64,000 nucleotides of DNA from JABDMD01 sp965203475 (lineage in GTDB: Bacteria; Pseudomonadota; Gammaproteobacteria; UBA4575), in assembly GCA_965203475.1 (NCBI GenBank), contig OZ241890.1, positions 310,001 to 374,000 on the forward strand, given 5' to 3'. Numbering within the stretch: the stretch's first letter is position 1; every line of letters starts with the position of its first letter. The position numbers and the translations under genes were made by a program. This document shows, piece by piece, positions 36,535 through 45,795 of the stretch. The notes below the pieces were generated by a model. The model had not been told where the DNA came from and searched no databases. It saw nothing but the letters and a program-made list of their open reading frames with translations.

Positions 36535-37290
36535 TTGCAAAATATTCATCCTACTGCTGTTGTTTCTTCAAAAACTGAGATTGCTTCCGATGTTAAAATT
36601 GGTGCATACACAGTCATAGAAGATCATGTAAATATAAGTTCAGGCACAGAAATTGGCCCGCATTGCACAATTCATTCCTTTGTTAAAATGGGCCGTAACA
36701 ATACGGTTGCCGCTCAAGTCGTATTAGGTGGATTACCGCAAGATATTTCATTTTCAGGTGATGAAACTTGGGTTGAAATTGGGGATGAAAATTTAATTCG
36801 AGAAAATTGTACCGTGCATCGGTCAACAAACAGCAATGCACCTACCCGCATCGGAGATAATTGTTTTTTAATGGCGTATTCGCATGTTGCGCATGATTGT
36901 CAGCTTGGAAACCAAGTTGTGATGGCGTCTTATGTTGGATTAAGTGGACATGTGGAAATTGGCGATAAAGCCAATTTAGGCGGTCATGCTGGAGTGCATC
37001 AATTTGTACGCATTGGCGCCATGTCGATGGTAGGAGCCTATGTAGGTGTAGGCAAAGATGTAATGCCTTATTGTTTATTAGGTCGAAATCCTGTGTGCCA
37101 CTACCGATTGAACAGCATTGGCTTGAGGCGTGCTGGAATTAAAGGAGATCGTTATCGAATGCTAGAACAAGCATTTCGACAATTACGTGATGGCGAAGCT
37201 GCAGAAAAGTTAAGTGGAACGCCAGAAATAGATTATTGGCGAGAATGGATTACAGCACCTTCCAAACGAGGGATTTATTCATTTGTTTAA
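36535..37290 (+). CDS. lpxA: UDP-N-acetylglucosamine acyltransferase (LpxA)
   Basis: First enzyme of lipid A synthesis. The 251-residue left-handed beta-helix protein shows many hexapeptide repeats, 'GDENLIRENCTVHRST', the catalytic-His region 'YSHVAHDCQLGN', 'GGHAGVHQFVRIGA', and a helical C-terminus ('GLRRAGIKGDRYRMLEQAF'). The predicted start is TTG. It lacks the longer 'GTxxGGG' loop of E. coli LpxA and is about ten residues shorter. It is not beside lpxD or fabZ; lpxD is at 60922-61962. It could be an LpxA paralog, but LpxA is the best call. Confidence 0.85.
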   Translation: MQNIHPTAVVSSKTEIASDVKIGAYTVIEDHVNISSGTEIGPHCTIHSFVKMGRNNTVAAQVVLGGLPQDISFSGDETWVEIGDENLIRENCTVHRSTNSNAPTRIGDNCFLMAYSHVAHDCQLGNQVVMASYVGLSGHVEIGDKANLGGHAGVHQFVRIGAMSMVGAYVGVGKDVMPYCLLGRNPVCHYRLNSIGLRRAGIKGDRYRMLEQAFRQLRDGEAAEKLSGTPEIDYWREWITAPSKRGIYSFV

Positions 37291-37320
37291 ATTTTTAATT
37301 ACAATAAAGAGTGTTTTTAC

Positions 37321-37845
37321 ATGAATACACTTTTTTACATTGTTAAACTTGTTTTCGATATTTGCCTATTAAGAAGAAGTCCGGAAGATCTTCCATACTC
37401 AAATATTTTTCTAATTTTAGTTGTAATACTCAGCGCTATTGTCTCGATTCTAATTAGCTCAATGATTTATGATTTTACGCTTGTAGTAATGGCAACAATT
37501 GCAGGCTTATTTTTCTCTTTTGTATTTGTAAAAGTTTTACTGCTTAAAAACCCGGAAAGGTTTTTGCAAACATTTTCAGCTATTTTGGCTTGTGTAACAT
37601 TAATTAATGTTCTTTTTATTCCGTTTATCTATGTTTTTGTAACCATGTCGTTAAGTGATACTGCAAAAGTCTTTATTGGTCTAGTAAGGTTTTTGTTTCT
37701 GATCTGGATTGTTATGGTTTGTGGACATATCTTCAGCAAAGCAACAATGTCAGGTAGAGGAAGTGGTATTGGATTAAGTATCATATATTTGATTATGAAT
37801 ATTATGATTACTGAATACATCTTTATGGAAAGCACCGCGACGTAA
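37321..37845 (+). CDS. Integral membrane protein of unknown function
   Basis: A 174-residue protein with about five hydrophobic segments (around 28-48, 51-72, 83-108, 115-137 and 150-168). It begins 'MNTLFYIVKLVFDICLLRRSPEDLPYS', resembling small YIP1-type membrane proteins, but I cannot assign a family securely. Its stop shares one base with the mpl start (ATG at 37845), so it is translationally linked to mpl. Confidence 0.75.
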   Translation: MNTLFYIVKLVFDICLLRRSPEDLPYSNIFLILVVILSAIVSILISSMIYDFTLVVMATIAGLFFSFVFVKVLLLKNPERFLQTFSAILACVTLINVLFIPFIYVFVTMSLSDTAKVFIGLVRFLFLIWIVMVCGHIFSKATMSGRGSGIGLSIIYLIMNIMITEYIFMESTAT

Positions 37846-39230
37846 TGCATATACATATTTTAGGAATTTGCGGCACCTTTATGGGCAGTTTGGCCATTAT
37901 TGCTAAACAATTGGGGTTTGATGTTTCTGGGTCTGATATGAATGTGTATCCACCGATGAGCACACAGCTCGAAATGGCGGGCATTGAACTCAAATCGGGA
38001 TATTCTGTGGATCATCTTTATCCCATGCCAGATCAGATTGTAGTAGGCAATGTGTTGTCACGTGGAAATGAAGTGGTTGAATATCTTTTAAATAATCACA
38101 TTCCTTTCACCTCAGGCCCTGCTTGGTTACATGATCAAGTGCTGAAGGAGCGTTGGGTGCTCGCGGTAGCCGGTACACATGGCAAAACGACTACTAGTAG
38201 TATGCTGGCTTGGATTCTCGAATCCGTAGGTTTGCATCCAGGGTTTCTAATTGGTGGAGTGCCCCAAGATTTCGGTATTTCATCGCGACTAGGAGAATCA
38301 AAATACTTTGTCATAGAGGCCGATGAATATGACACTGCTTTTTTTGATAAGCGGTCAAAATTCTTACATTACTGTCCTCATACTCTCGTACTAAATAACT
38401 TAGAATTTGATCATGCTGATATCTTTGATGATATTGATGCGATTAAGCGTCAATTTCACCATTTGATTCGTATTTTGCCAGGAGATGGAAAATTAATTGT
38501 CAATGCGGATGATGCTAATTTGAATGATGTGTTAACCATGGGTAGTTGGTCAGAAATAGAAACGTTTTCTACTGAGAGTTTGCATGCTACTTGGTGTGCT
38601 CATGAATTTAATGCCCAGGGGTCAGAATTCACGCTTCAACAACACCAAAAACCTCGAGGGGTTGGTGCCCTCAAGGTATTTGGGAAACATAATATTTCAA
38701 ATGCCATTGCAGCCATTGCAGCAGCGCAACATGCGGGAGTAGATGTGGAAGATTCATTACAAGCGCTGACTTCATTTACCGGAGTGAAACGACGTTTAGA
38801 GCACAAGGGCACATTCAATGATGTGAGTGTATATGATGATTTTGCTCATCATCCAACCGAAATTGCAGCCACTATTTCAGCATTTCGAAATCAACAACCA
38901 AATGGACGCATTATCACGGTGTTTGAGCCGCGTTCGAATACAATGCGTTTAGGTTTACATGCGGATCAGCTAGCCAATGCATTTCAAAATGCAGATAAAG
39001 TATATATGTACCAGCCCAAGCAACTGCAGTGGTCGCTAGATACGATTGCTCAACAAATGCAGCCACAATGTAATGTTTATTCTTCAGTTGAAGAAATCAT
39101 TAATGACCTGATAACTGAATTGGAAGGTTTAGATAATATTTTAATATTGAGTAATGGAAGTTTTGAAGACTTATCGGCAAAACTGGTATTACAACTTTCC
39201 AATCGTGATGCTACTTCTTCTGTTCATTAG
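37845..39230 (+). CDS. mpl: UDP-N-acetylmuramate:murein tripeptide ligase Mpl
   Basis: Mpl recycles murein tripeptide by ligating it to UDP-MurNAc. The 461 residues start 'MHIHILGICGTFMGSLAIIAKQLG', characteristic of Mpl, and show the ATP loop 'VAGTHGKTTTSSMLAWIL', 'EADEYDTAFFDKRSKF' and 'VYDDFAHHPTEIAATI'. It overlaps the preceding membrane-protein gene by one base and is followed two bases later by a Ser/Thr kinase gene. Confidence 0.96.
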   Translation: MHIHILGICGTFMGSLAIIAKQLGFDVSGSDMNVYPPMSTQLEMAGIELKSGYSVDHLYPMPDQIVVGNVLSRGNEVVEYLLNNHIPFTSGPAWLHDQVLKERWVLAVAGTHGKTTTSSMLAWILESVGLHPGFLIGGVPQDFGISSRLGESKYFVIEADEYDTAFFDKRSKFLHYCPHTLVLNNLEFDHADIFDDIDAIKRQFHHLIRILPGDGKLIVNADDANLNDVLTMGSWSEIETFSTESLHATWCAHEFNAQGSEFTLQQHQKPRGVGALKVFGKHNISNAIAAIAAAQHAGVDVEDSLQALTSFTGVKRRLEHKGTFNDVSVYDDFAHHPTEIAATISAFRNQQPNGRIITVFEPRSNTMRLGLHADQLANAFQNADKVYMYQPKQLQWSLDTIAQQMQPQCNVYSSVEEIINDLITELEGLDNILILSNGSFEDLSAKLVLQLSNRDATSSVH

Positions 39231-39232
39231 AA

Positions 39233-40549
39233 ATGCAATCTCGATCTTCAAATAAAAAACGTAGAAATATTACTTCAGACAATCGAATTGGTAAGTACCA
39301 ATTGGAAAGCGTTATCCATAAAGGAAAGTATCGCACAATTTACAAAGCCTATGATCCATTCTTAGATCGTGATGTTGCTATAAAAATTAGCACTTATCCT
39401 GATACGCAAGGTGGTGAAGAGAATTCACAACAAATTCGCAATTCATTTTTTCTTGAAACGCGCGCGGTTGGAAAGCTCCAACATCCAAATATCGTTTCTG
39501 TTTATGATGCAGGGGTTGGAGATCGGCAAACGTATATAGTAATGGAGCTAATCGAAGCGAAGACACTTACTGAAATTCTTAAATCCAAAGTCCATATTCC
39601 AGTGAAACAAGTTGTGGATATAGTATTCAAATGTTGCAAAGCACTTGAGTATGCTCATAGTAAAGGAATTGTGCATCGAGATATCAAACCTGCAAATATT
39701 TTGATCACGAATGATGGAGTCGTAAAAATTGTTGATTTTGGCGTGGCCATGGTGCGTAACCAAGTCGATACTCTCTCTAGCGGATTGTTTGGTTCACCAT
39801 CCTATATGGCGCCAGAACAAATTGAAGAGCAACGAGTGGGCCCTGCCACTGATTTATTTGCATTAGGCGTAGTGTTTTATGAGCTGCTGACCGGCCAACA
39901 ACTGTTCTCTGCTGATAATGTGCATACTCTCATGTATAAAATCCTGAATGAGAAACCAAGAACACTCTCTGCACACGGCGTAGCGCATGTCGAAACGTTG
40001 CAACCGATTTTAGATAAAGTATTAGCGAAAGATCCTGAAAACCGGTATTCATCTGCAGCAGATTTCGCGTTAGCACTGAAAAATGCAGATATTATGCTGC
40101 AATATGTCGAGAACGAAATTATTAAAAATATAAATGCGAATCAGGTGGGAGTGCTCGGATTTTTTGAGAATTTTAGTCAACAACAGCTATCTGAGTTCAT
40201 CAACATTGCCACATGGTTAAAGATTAAAGAAGGTGAAGTCATTTTAACTGATGGGGAAATTGACCAAACATTTTTTGTAATTGTTGCTGGAACCGCTGCT
40301 GTAATTAAGTCTGGAAATTTAGTAAAGACCTTACAGCGAGGAGATTGCTTTGGTGAAGTTGGGATTATTAGACAATCTTTTAGGACCACGAGCATTGATG
40401 CAAGTAGTGACATACTATTAATGAAAGTGACAGCACTTGATTTAGACAAAATGTCTATGTCGTTACAGGCGCAATTTTATAAAGCAGTTTCCAGTTCACT
40501 GGTTAAACGCCTTTCTGATGATAAATTATCAGCTGATAAAGCCGCATAA
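39233..40549 (+). CDS. Ser/Thr protein kinase fused to a cyclic-nucleotide-binding domain
   Basis: A 438-residue soluble protein. The kinase domain (about 18-285) has Lys51 in 'VAIKIS', helix-C Glu75, 'HRDIKPANIL' (148-157), 'DFG' (168-170) and 'APE' (193-195), so it looks catalytically competent. The Gly-rich loop is degenerate ('HKGKYRTIYKA', with one Gly where three are usual). Residues about 306-425 form a cyclic-nucleotide-binding fold with 'GDCFGEVGII' and 'RTTS', matching the phosphate-binding cassette pattern. No membrane helix is seen. It lies two bases after mpl. The inferred role is a second-messenger-responsive kinase; substrates are unknown. Confidence 0.9.
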   Translation: MQSRSSNKKRRNITSDNRIGKYQLESVIHKGKYRTIYKAYDPFLDRDVAIKISTYPDTQGGEENSQQIRNSFFLETRAVGKLQHPNIVSVYDAGVGDRQTYIVMELIEAKTLTEILKSKVHIPVKQVVDIVFKCCKALEYAHSKGIVHRDIKPANILITNDGVVKIVDFGVAMVRNQVDTLSSGLFGSPSYMAPEQIEEQRVGPATDLFALGVVFYELLTGQQLFSADNVHTLMYKILNEKPRTLSAHGVAHVETLQPILDKVLAKDPENRYSSAADFALALKNADIMLQYVENEIIKNINANQVGVLGFFENFSQQQLSEFINIATWLKIKEGEVILTDGEIDQTFFVIVAGTAAVIKSGNLVKTLQRGDCFGEVGIIRQSFRTTSIDASSDILLMKVTALDLDKMSMSLQAQFYKAVSSSLVKRLSDDKLSADKAA

Positions 40550-40597
40550 TCTGTGTAGTATCTAGATACGGACACAAAAAATTAAAGGGCATCACCT

Positions 40598-41191
40598 TTG
40601 TCTTCAGAATCTCAGGTACTGCCGTTATTTCCATTGAATACCGTCATTTTTCCAGGTGGCGCTTTACCCTTACGTATATTTGAGCCTAGATACTTAGATA
40701 TGGTTAAAAAGTGCATGCGAGAGGAGCATGGATTTGGAATAGTATTAATCAAGAGTGGTTTAGAGACAGGTCGAGCAGCCGATGTGCATCATACCGGTAC
40801 ATTGTGCAGAATTTGTGATTGGGAAACATTGCCAGATGGGTTGTTAGGTATCACTGCGTATGGAGAAAATCGCATCAAAATTTCGCAAACATATGTAGAA
40901 CACAATCAACTTTTGTATGGTCAAATTGAAGTTATGCAAGAGGAGCCGGATGAAGCTTTACCTGAAGAGTTCGAATCTATGCAGCGAATTTTACAAAACA
41001 TCATTACTCAAGTCGGGGAGCCATACACCAGCTTACCAAGTAATTATCAGCATGCCGGTTGGGTAAGTGCTCGTCTTGTTGAGCTGTTACCTCTACAATT
41101 ACCCACCAAGCAGCGTCTGTTAGAGATTGATAACCATGTAGTACGGTTATATCACCTAAAAGAAGCTATGCAGGAATCAAAATTTATATAA
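40598..41191 (+). CDS. LON substrate-binding domain protein
   Basis: A 197-residue protein made almost entirely of a LON N-terminal-type domain: 'LPLFPLNTVIFPGGALPLRIFEPRY' region, 'GFGIVLIKSG' and 'GLLGITAYGENRIKI'. No ATPase or protease domain follows. Such stand-alone proteins (YcaR/PUA-like) are common; their substrates are not known. The predicted start is TTG with AAAGGG about ten bases upstream. It lies 48 bases after the kinase gene. Confidence 0.88.
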   Translation: MSSESQVLPLFPLNTVIFPGGALPLRIFEPRYLDMVKKCMREEHGFGIVLIKSGLETGRAADVHHTGTLCRICDWETLPDGLLGITAYGENRIKISQTYVEHNQLLYGQIEVMQEEPDEALPEEFESMQRILQNIITQVGEPYTSLPSNYQHAGWVSARLVELLPLQLPTKQRLLEIDNHVVRLYHLKEAMQESKFI

Positions 41192-41222
41192 CCTCAAATA
41201 GAAAATTAATAAGGAGATAAAT

Positions 41223-41594
41223 GTGGCAACGATTGCCTTAACTAAGGAAAATTTTAACGATACGATTGTAAATAATAACACCGTCATTATTGACTTTTGG
41301 GCATCATGGTGTGGTCCTTGCAAATCGTTTGCGCCAACATTCGAATCAGCATCAGAAAATCATTCTGATGTAGTTTTCGCTAAAGTGAATACCGAGGAGG
41401 AGCAAGAACTTGCTCAGGCTTGTAATATTAGATCCATTCCAACATTAATGATATTTCGTGAACAAATTTTGCTGTTTTCAGAAGCGGGCGCATTACCGCC
41501 TGCACAATTGGAAGATATTATCGATAAAACACAAGCATTAGATATGGATCAAGTTCGAGCAGATATTGAAAAAAATAAATCTAAAGATGGCTAA
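41223..41594 (+). CDS. Thioredoxin family protein
   Basis: A 123-residue single-domain thioredoxin with the active site 'WCGPCK' (Cys30, Cys33), the cis-Pro region 'IRSIPTLMIF' and no signal peptide, so it is cytoplasmic. The start is GTG just after AGGAG. The C-terminus is longer and more charged than TrxA. General disulfide reduction or a dedicated partner cannot be distinguished. It is in the same direction as, and 31 bases after, the LON-domain gene. Confidence 0.92.
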   Translation: MATIALTKENFNDTIVNNNTVIIDFWASWCGPCKSFAPTFESASENHSDVVFAKVNTEEEQELAQACNIRSIPTLMIFREQILLFSEAGALPPAQLEDIIDKTQALDMDQVRADIEKNKSKDG

Positions 41595-41612
41595 TACAGT
41601 TTTGCTAAGCAC

Positions 41613-43424
41613 ATGTCTGAATTAGCGAACGAGCATCCCTATCCAGAGCGCTACACGGTACGTCATGTACTTAACATGGCGTTGTCACATAAAAAAGAAC
41701 TCATCGCAGCCAACATAATTGCAACGTTGGCTGTGCTGGCTAGCATTTTTATACCCTTGCTGATTCCTCTTTTAATTGATGAGGTGCTATTAAATAAACC
41801 TGGGAAGGTGGTCAGTACCATAGGCAGCTTGTTTCCCGATTATTTGCATAGTCCTTACTTATATATAGGCGTAGTCACACTCGTGTGTGTGATATTGCGC
41901 TTAATGTATTTAGTATTGAATGTTTGGCAAACGAAAAAATTTGTAACCATCGCGAAAGATATAATTTATCGCATACGTTATCAGTTGTTGCGTCAATTAA
42001 AATCAGTCGCCATGTCTGAGTATGAAACCTTAGGCGGTGGTGCGGTGGCCTCAAAATTTGTTACCGATCTGAATACGGTTGATCAATTTGCAGGTGAAAC
42101 AGTAAGTAAATTTCTTGTTGCAGGTTTAACCATTATCGGAGTGGCTGGCGTGTTAATTTGGTTGCATTGGCAGCTTGCACTTTTCATTTTGATTATCAAT
42201 CCTTTAGTTATTTATGTAACTATGTTAATTGGTAAAAAGGTAAAAGTTCTTAAAAAGAAAGAGAATTCGGCATTCGAGAGATTTCAGCAGTCCTTAACGG
42301 AAACTTTGGATGGTATCCAACAGATTCGTGCAAGTAATCGTGAAGGATATTATCTTGATCGAGTCGATAAAATTGCTAAGCAAGTAAAAGAGCATTCATC
42401 TGCATTTTCGTGGAAAAGTGATGCTGCCAATCGATTATCATTTTCTATTTTTCTAATCGGTTTTGACATATTCCGTGCAGTTAGCATGATCATGGTATTG
42501 CTGACTGATCTAAGTATTGGTGAAATGATTGCGGTATTTGGTTATTTATGGTTCATGATGGGGCCTGTACAAGAAGTGTTGAGTATTCAGTATTCATTTT
42601 ATGGTGCCAAAGCAGCACTTGGGCGAATTAATGAGTTGTTGTATTTACCTAGAGAACCAAAATATCCACACATTGAAAATCCATTTGCAAATAAATTTGC
42701 GGTAAGTGTTCAGATAGAAAATATCAGGTTTGCCTATGGCGATGGTCCCTATGTGTTAGATGGCGTTAATTTGAGTATTCAAGCAGGTGAAAAGGTGGCA
42801 TTGGTGGGCGCCAGTGGTGGCGGAAAATCTACATTGGTACAAGTGTTACTAGGTTTATATCCACCATTATTTGGAGAAATCAAATTTGATGGAATACCTG
42901 TTTCTAAAATTGGTATGGATGTGGTACGTGAACATGTATCTTGTGTATTGCAACATCCTGCTTTATTCAACGATACCGTGCGAATGAATCTAACCTTAGG
43001 TCGAGAAATTCCAGATGCTGCACTATGGCGTGTATTAGAAGTTGCACAAATTAAAGAGACTATTGAAAAATTACCAAGGAAACTTGACAGCTTAATTGGG
43101 GTCGATGGAATTCGATTATCAGGTGGGCAACGCCAACGTATTGCAATTGCTAGAATGGCACTTACTAATCCACAAGTAGTAATTTTAGATGAGGCTACCT
43201 CAGCTTTAGATGCAGAAACAGAAGCTAAATTGCACGCAGCTTTAGCAGAATATTTACACGGAAGAACAATGATAATTGTCGCGCATCGATTAAGCGCTGT
43301 TAAACAGGCTGATACGGTTTACGTTTTTGAAGATGGAAAAATTACTGAGCAAGGCGGTCATCAAGAGTTATTAAGCTCCAATGGCCTATATGCAAAATTA
43401 TATGGCCAACATCAAACTGCATAG
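41613..43424 (+). CDS. ABC exporter, fused membrane and ATPase domains
   Basis: A 603-residue half-transporter of the MsbA/multidrug type. Six membrane segments occupy about 30-320 and the nucleotide-binding domain 360-600 shows Walker A 'GASGGGKST', Q-loop 'LQHPALF', signature 'LSGGQRQRIAIARM', Walker B 'VVILDEATSAL' and the H-loop 'VAHRLS'. The substrate is not evident; lipid or drug export is typical of the family. A cupin gene follows 20 bases later. Confidence 0.93.
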   Translation: MSELANEHPYPERYTVRHVLNMALSHKKELIAANIIATLAVLASIFIPLLIPLLIDEVLLNKPGKVVSTIGSLFPDYLHSPYLYIGVVTLVCVILRLMYLVLNVWQTKKFVTIAKDIIYRIRYQLLRQLKSVAMSEYETLGGGAVASKFVTDLNTVDQFAGETVSKFLVAGLTIIGVAGVLIWLHWQLALFILIINPLVIYVTMLIGKKVKVLKKKENSAFERFQQSLTETLDGIQQIRASNREGYYLDRVDKIAKQVKEHSSAFSWKSDAANRLSFSIFLIGFDIFRAVSMIMVLLTDLSIGEMIAVFGYLWFMMGPVQEVLSIQYSFYGAKAALGRINELLYLPREPKYPHIENPFANKFAVSVQIENIRFAYGDGPYVLDGVNLSIQAGEKVALVGASGGGKSTLVQVLLGLYPPLFGEIKFDGIPVSKIGMDVVREHVSCVLQHPALFNDTVRMNLTLGREIPDAALWRVLEVAQIKETIEKLPRKLDSLIGVDGIRLSGGQRQRIAIARMALTNPQVVILDEATSALDAETEAKLHAALAEYLHGRTMIIVAHRLSAVKQADTVYVFEDGKITEQGGHQELLSSNGLYAKLYGQHQTA

Positions 43425-43444
43425 TTTGTTTCTCTAAATTCTTT

Positions 43445-43816
43445 GTGAGCCCATCGGTAAAACATCCAGACGAAGCCCAAGAATATTATTTTGAAGAGGG
43501 ATGTTATATTCTCGAGTTGAGCAATTCAGAAGATGATCCAGAATTATCCATTGCTAGAGCTCGAGTAATACCTGGAGTATCAACAAAACTACATTTACTG
43601 AAAGATACAATTGAGCGATATGTGATATTACAAGGCAAAGGACGGGTAGAATTAGGCTCACAAATTGCTAAAGAAGTAGCAGTAGGGGATGTAGTATTGA
43701 TTCCCCCAGCATGCCCACAAAAAATTACCAATACGAGTGCAACTGACTTAATCTTTTTAGTGGTATGTACACCACGATTTACTCCTCAGGCCTATGTGCC
43801 GGTTGCAGAAAATTAA
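43445..43816 (+). CDS. Cupin domain protein
   Basis: A 123-residue single-domain cupin: 'GVSTKLHLLKDTIERYVILQGKGRVELG' carries motif-1-like His/Glu positions, and 'GDVVLIPPACPQKITNTSATDLIFLVVC' resembles motif 2. The predicted start is GTG and no strong RBS is visible. A metal-dependent enzyme or binding role is possible but unassigned. It ends the run that begins near 37.3 kb. Confidence 0.85.
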   Translation: MSPSVKHPDEAQEYYFEEGCYILELSNSEDDPELSIARARVIPGVSTKLHLLKDTIERYVILQGKGRVELGSQIAKEVAVGDVVLIPPACPQKITNTSATDLIFLVVCTPRFTPQAYVPVAEN

Positions 43817-43985
43817 TTTGCTCAGTCGCTTCTTATAAATTTTTATTATTTGCCTTATAAATTTATAGGCTAAGTGTCTCAATGTTTTTAGAAAAGCTCG
43901 AACTTTTCAGTAATTAATTAACTCAATTAAAACAATAGCTTAAAAATATAGATGAAATTTATATTGTTGATTTGACAGGAATTAC

Positions 43986-44039
43986 CTAGACTGATGCACC
44001 TATATCGTGCATTAATTTTTTTGGTGCATGGATATCTAG
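43986..44039 (+). promoter_or_regulatory. Possible structured leader upstream of a small membrane protein gene
   Basis: Two nested inverted repeats: CTAGA (43986-43990) with TCTAG (44035-44039), and ATGCACC (43994-44000) with GGTGCAT (44023-44029). A TTGACA lies at 43972-43977 just before. The element ends 43 bases before the downstream ATG. It could be an mRNA leader or a protein-binding palindrome; no known riboswitch is recognised. Confidence 0.35.
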
Positions 44040-44082
44040 CCAGAAAAATAAAAATAATATTTCTTACTAAAGGAGGAATGTC

Positions 44083-44403
44083 ATGGGTAATATCGGAAGA
44101 TGGCTGTTTTTAGCAGGCCTCGTGATTTGTGTGGTTGTTGGACTGGGGTTAGCCAATAATCCTTGGGTGCCCGCTGCACTTGCAATTCTCGGAGTTATTG
44201 TTGGTTTGCTAAATATCCAGTCTAGCGAGACTACCGAATTTTTAATTGCAACCATTAGCTTAATTATTTGTGCTTCGGCCTTGACAGCTATCCCTTATAT
44301 TGGGCAAACAGTGTTGAATATCGTTGCCTATTTAGTTGTGTTTATGGCTGCTGCTGTTGTTGTAGTATCTATTAGAAGCTTACTAAAAACAGCTAGTGAT
44401 TGA
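44083..44403 (+). CDS. Small four-helix membrane protein
   Basis: A 106-residue protein with four hydrophobic segments (about 7-24, 28-45, 51-71 and 78-99). A strong RBS, AAAGGAGGAATGTC, precedes the ATG. The start 'MGNIGRWLFLAGLVICVVVG' and 'NPWVPAALAILGVIVGLLN' resemble a widespread family of small uncharacterised membrane proteins. The long 266-base leader and its own terminator suggest an independently regulated, well expressed gene. Confidence 0.8.
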   Translation: MGNIGRWLFLAGLVICVVVGLGLANNPWVPAALAILGVIVGLLNIQSSETTEFLIATISLIICASALTAIPYIGQTVLNIVAYLVVFMAAAVVVVSIRSLLKTASD

Positions 44404-44429
44404 TTGTTGAATAATTGCTAAATAAAAAA

Positions 44430-44445
44430 GCCCGCAATCGCGGGC
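44430..44445. terminator. Bidirectional rho-independent terminator
   Basis: GCCCGC (44430-44435), loop AATC, GCGGGC (44440-44445), with A6 on the left and T6 on the right. It serves the small membrane protein gene (+) and hemL (-). Confidence 0.92.
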
Positions 44446-44453
44446 TTTTTTAT

Positions 44454-45734
44454 TTATAGGTTTTTAAAAGATTGATCTGCCACTTCTACAGTTTTTTCTA
44501 TTTCTTTATCATCATGCGCACTAGAAATAAAACCAGCTTCAAAAGCAGAAGGTGCGAGATAAACTCCATTATCAAGCATATTTGAATGAAAATGATTAAA
44601 TTGTGTTTGATTGCATGCTGTGACTTGTGAGAATTGTGTAATTGTTTCTTCTTCTGTAAAAAATAAACCAAACATTCCTGTAACGTAGTTTGCAGCCAAT
44701 GAAATATTATTATTACTTGCTGCCTCTAAAATCCCATCGACCAATTGCTTTGTTTTACGATTCAGCTTGTCGTGGAATCCTCTTTCAGATAATAATTTTA
44801 ATGTTGTAAGACCTGCAGTCATAGCGATAGGATTTCCGGATAGTGTGCCAGCTTGATATACCGGTCCGGTAGGCGCAAGTGATTCCATAATTTTGCGTTC
44901 ACCACCTAATGCACCCACAGGCATCCCACCTCCTAAAACTTTCCCAAGTGTTGTTAAGTCAGGAATTACTTTATAAAGTTGTTGTGCACCACCTGCAGCC
45001 ACACGAAATCCTGTCATTACTTCATCGAAAATTAATATTGATTTATATTCAGAACATAATTTTCGTAATCCTTGTAAAAAACCTTTTACAGGAGGAATAC
45101 AATTCATATTTCCAGCGATTGGTTCGACGATTACACAGGCAATTTCATCTCCAATTTCTTGAAAAACTTTTTCAGTCTGTTCCAAATCGTTATAACTTAA
45201 GGTAATAGTATATTCGGCAAGTTCAGGCGGAATTCCAGGTGAACTCGGTATGCCCAGGGTAAGTGCACCTGAGCCGGCTTTCACCAATAATGAGTCACCA
45301 TGACCATGGTAACAACCTTCAAATTTAATAATTTTATTTCTTGCGGTATATCCTCGTGCCAAACGAATAGCGCTCATTGTCGCTTCCGTGCCAGAGCTGA
45401 CCATACGGACCATTTCAATAGATTCCACCATTTCGCAAACCAGTTTTGCCATTTCGGTTTCTATTTCAGTGGGTGTGCCGAAACTTAATCCTTGTTGTGT
45501 AGCTTGTTGAACCGCCTCTATAACTTCAGGATGTGCATGTCCCAAAATCATTGGTCCCCATGAGCCTACATAGTCAATGTATTCTTTATCATTGATGTCA
45601 TAGATATAGGCACCAGCCGCATGTTTAATAAAAACAGGACTACCACCTACAGATTTGAATGCTCTAACGGGTGAATTTACACCTCCTGGTATAAATTTTT
45701 GCGCTTCTTCAAATGCTGCTTCTGATCTGTTCAT
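44454..45734 (-). CDS. hemL: Glutamate-1-semialdehyde 2,1-aminomutase
   Basis: PLP enzyme that makes 5-aminolevulinate in the C5 pathway to heme. The 426 residues include 'FIPGGVNSPVRAFKSVGG', 'MVSSGTEATMSAIRLARG', 'GCYHGHGDSLLVKAGSG', 'LIFDEVMTGFRVAAGGAQ' and the PLP-lysine region 'TTLGKVLGGGMPVGALGG'. It is downstream of thiD-thiE (61-base gap) on the minus strand and ends at a strong terminator. Confidence 0.97.
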   Translation of the reverse strand: MNRSEAAFEEAQKFIPGGVNSPVRAFKSVGGSPVFIKHAAGAYIYDINDKEYIDYVGSWGPMILGHAHPEVIEAVQQATQQGLSFGTPTEIETEMAKLVCEMVESIEMVRMVSSGTEATMSAIRLARGYTARNKIIKFEGCYHGHGDSLLVKAGSGALTLGIPSSPGIPPELAEYTITLSYNDLEQTEKVFQEIGDEIACVIVEPIAGNMNCIPPVKGFLQGLRKLCSEYKSILIFDEVMTGFRVAAGGAQQLYKVIPDLTTLGKVLGGGMPVGALGGERKIMESLAPTGPVYQAGTLSGNPIAMTAGLTTLKLLSERGFHDKLNRKTKQLVDGILEAASNNNISLAANYVTGMFGLFFTEEETITQFSQVTACNQTQFNHFHSNMLDNGVYLAPSAFEAGFISSAHDDKEIEKTVEVADQSFKNL

Positions 45735-45795
45735 GATGAGGCTTAGAGTAAGAGAATTGGACGTGATCCTATCGAATTTAATACGCCAAAATCAA

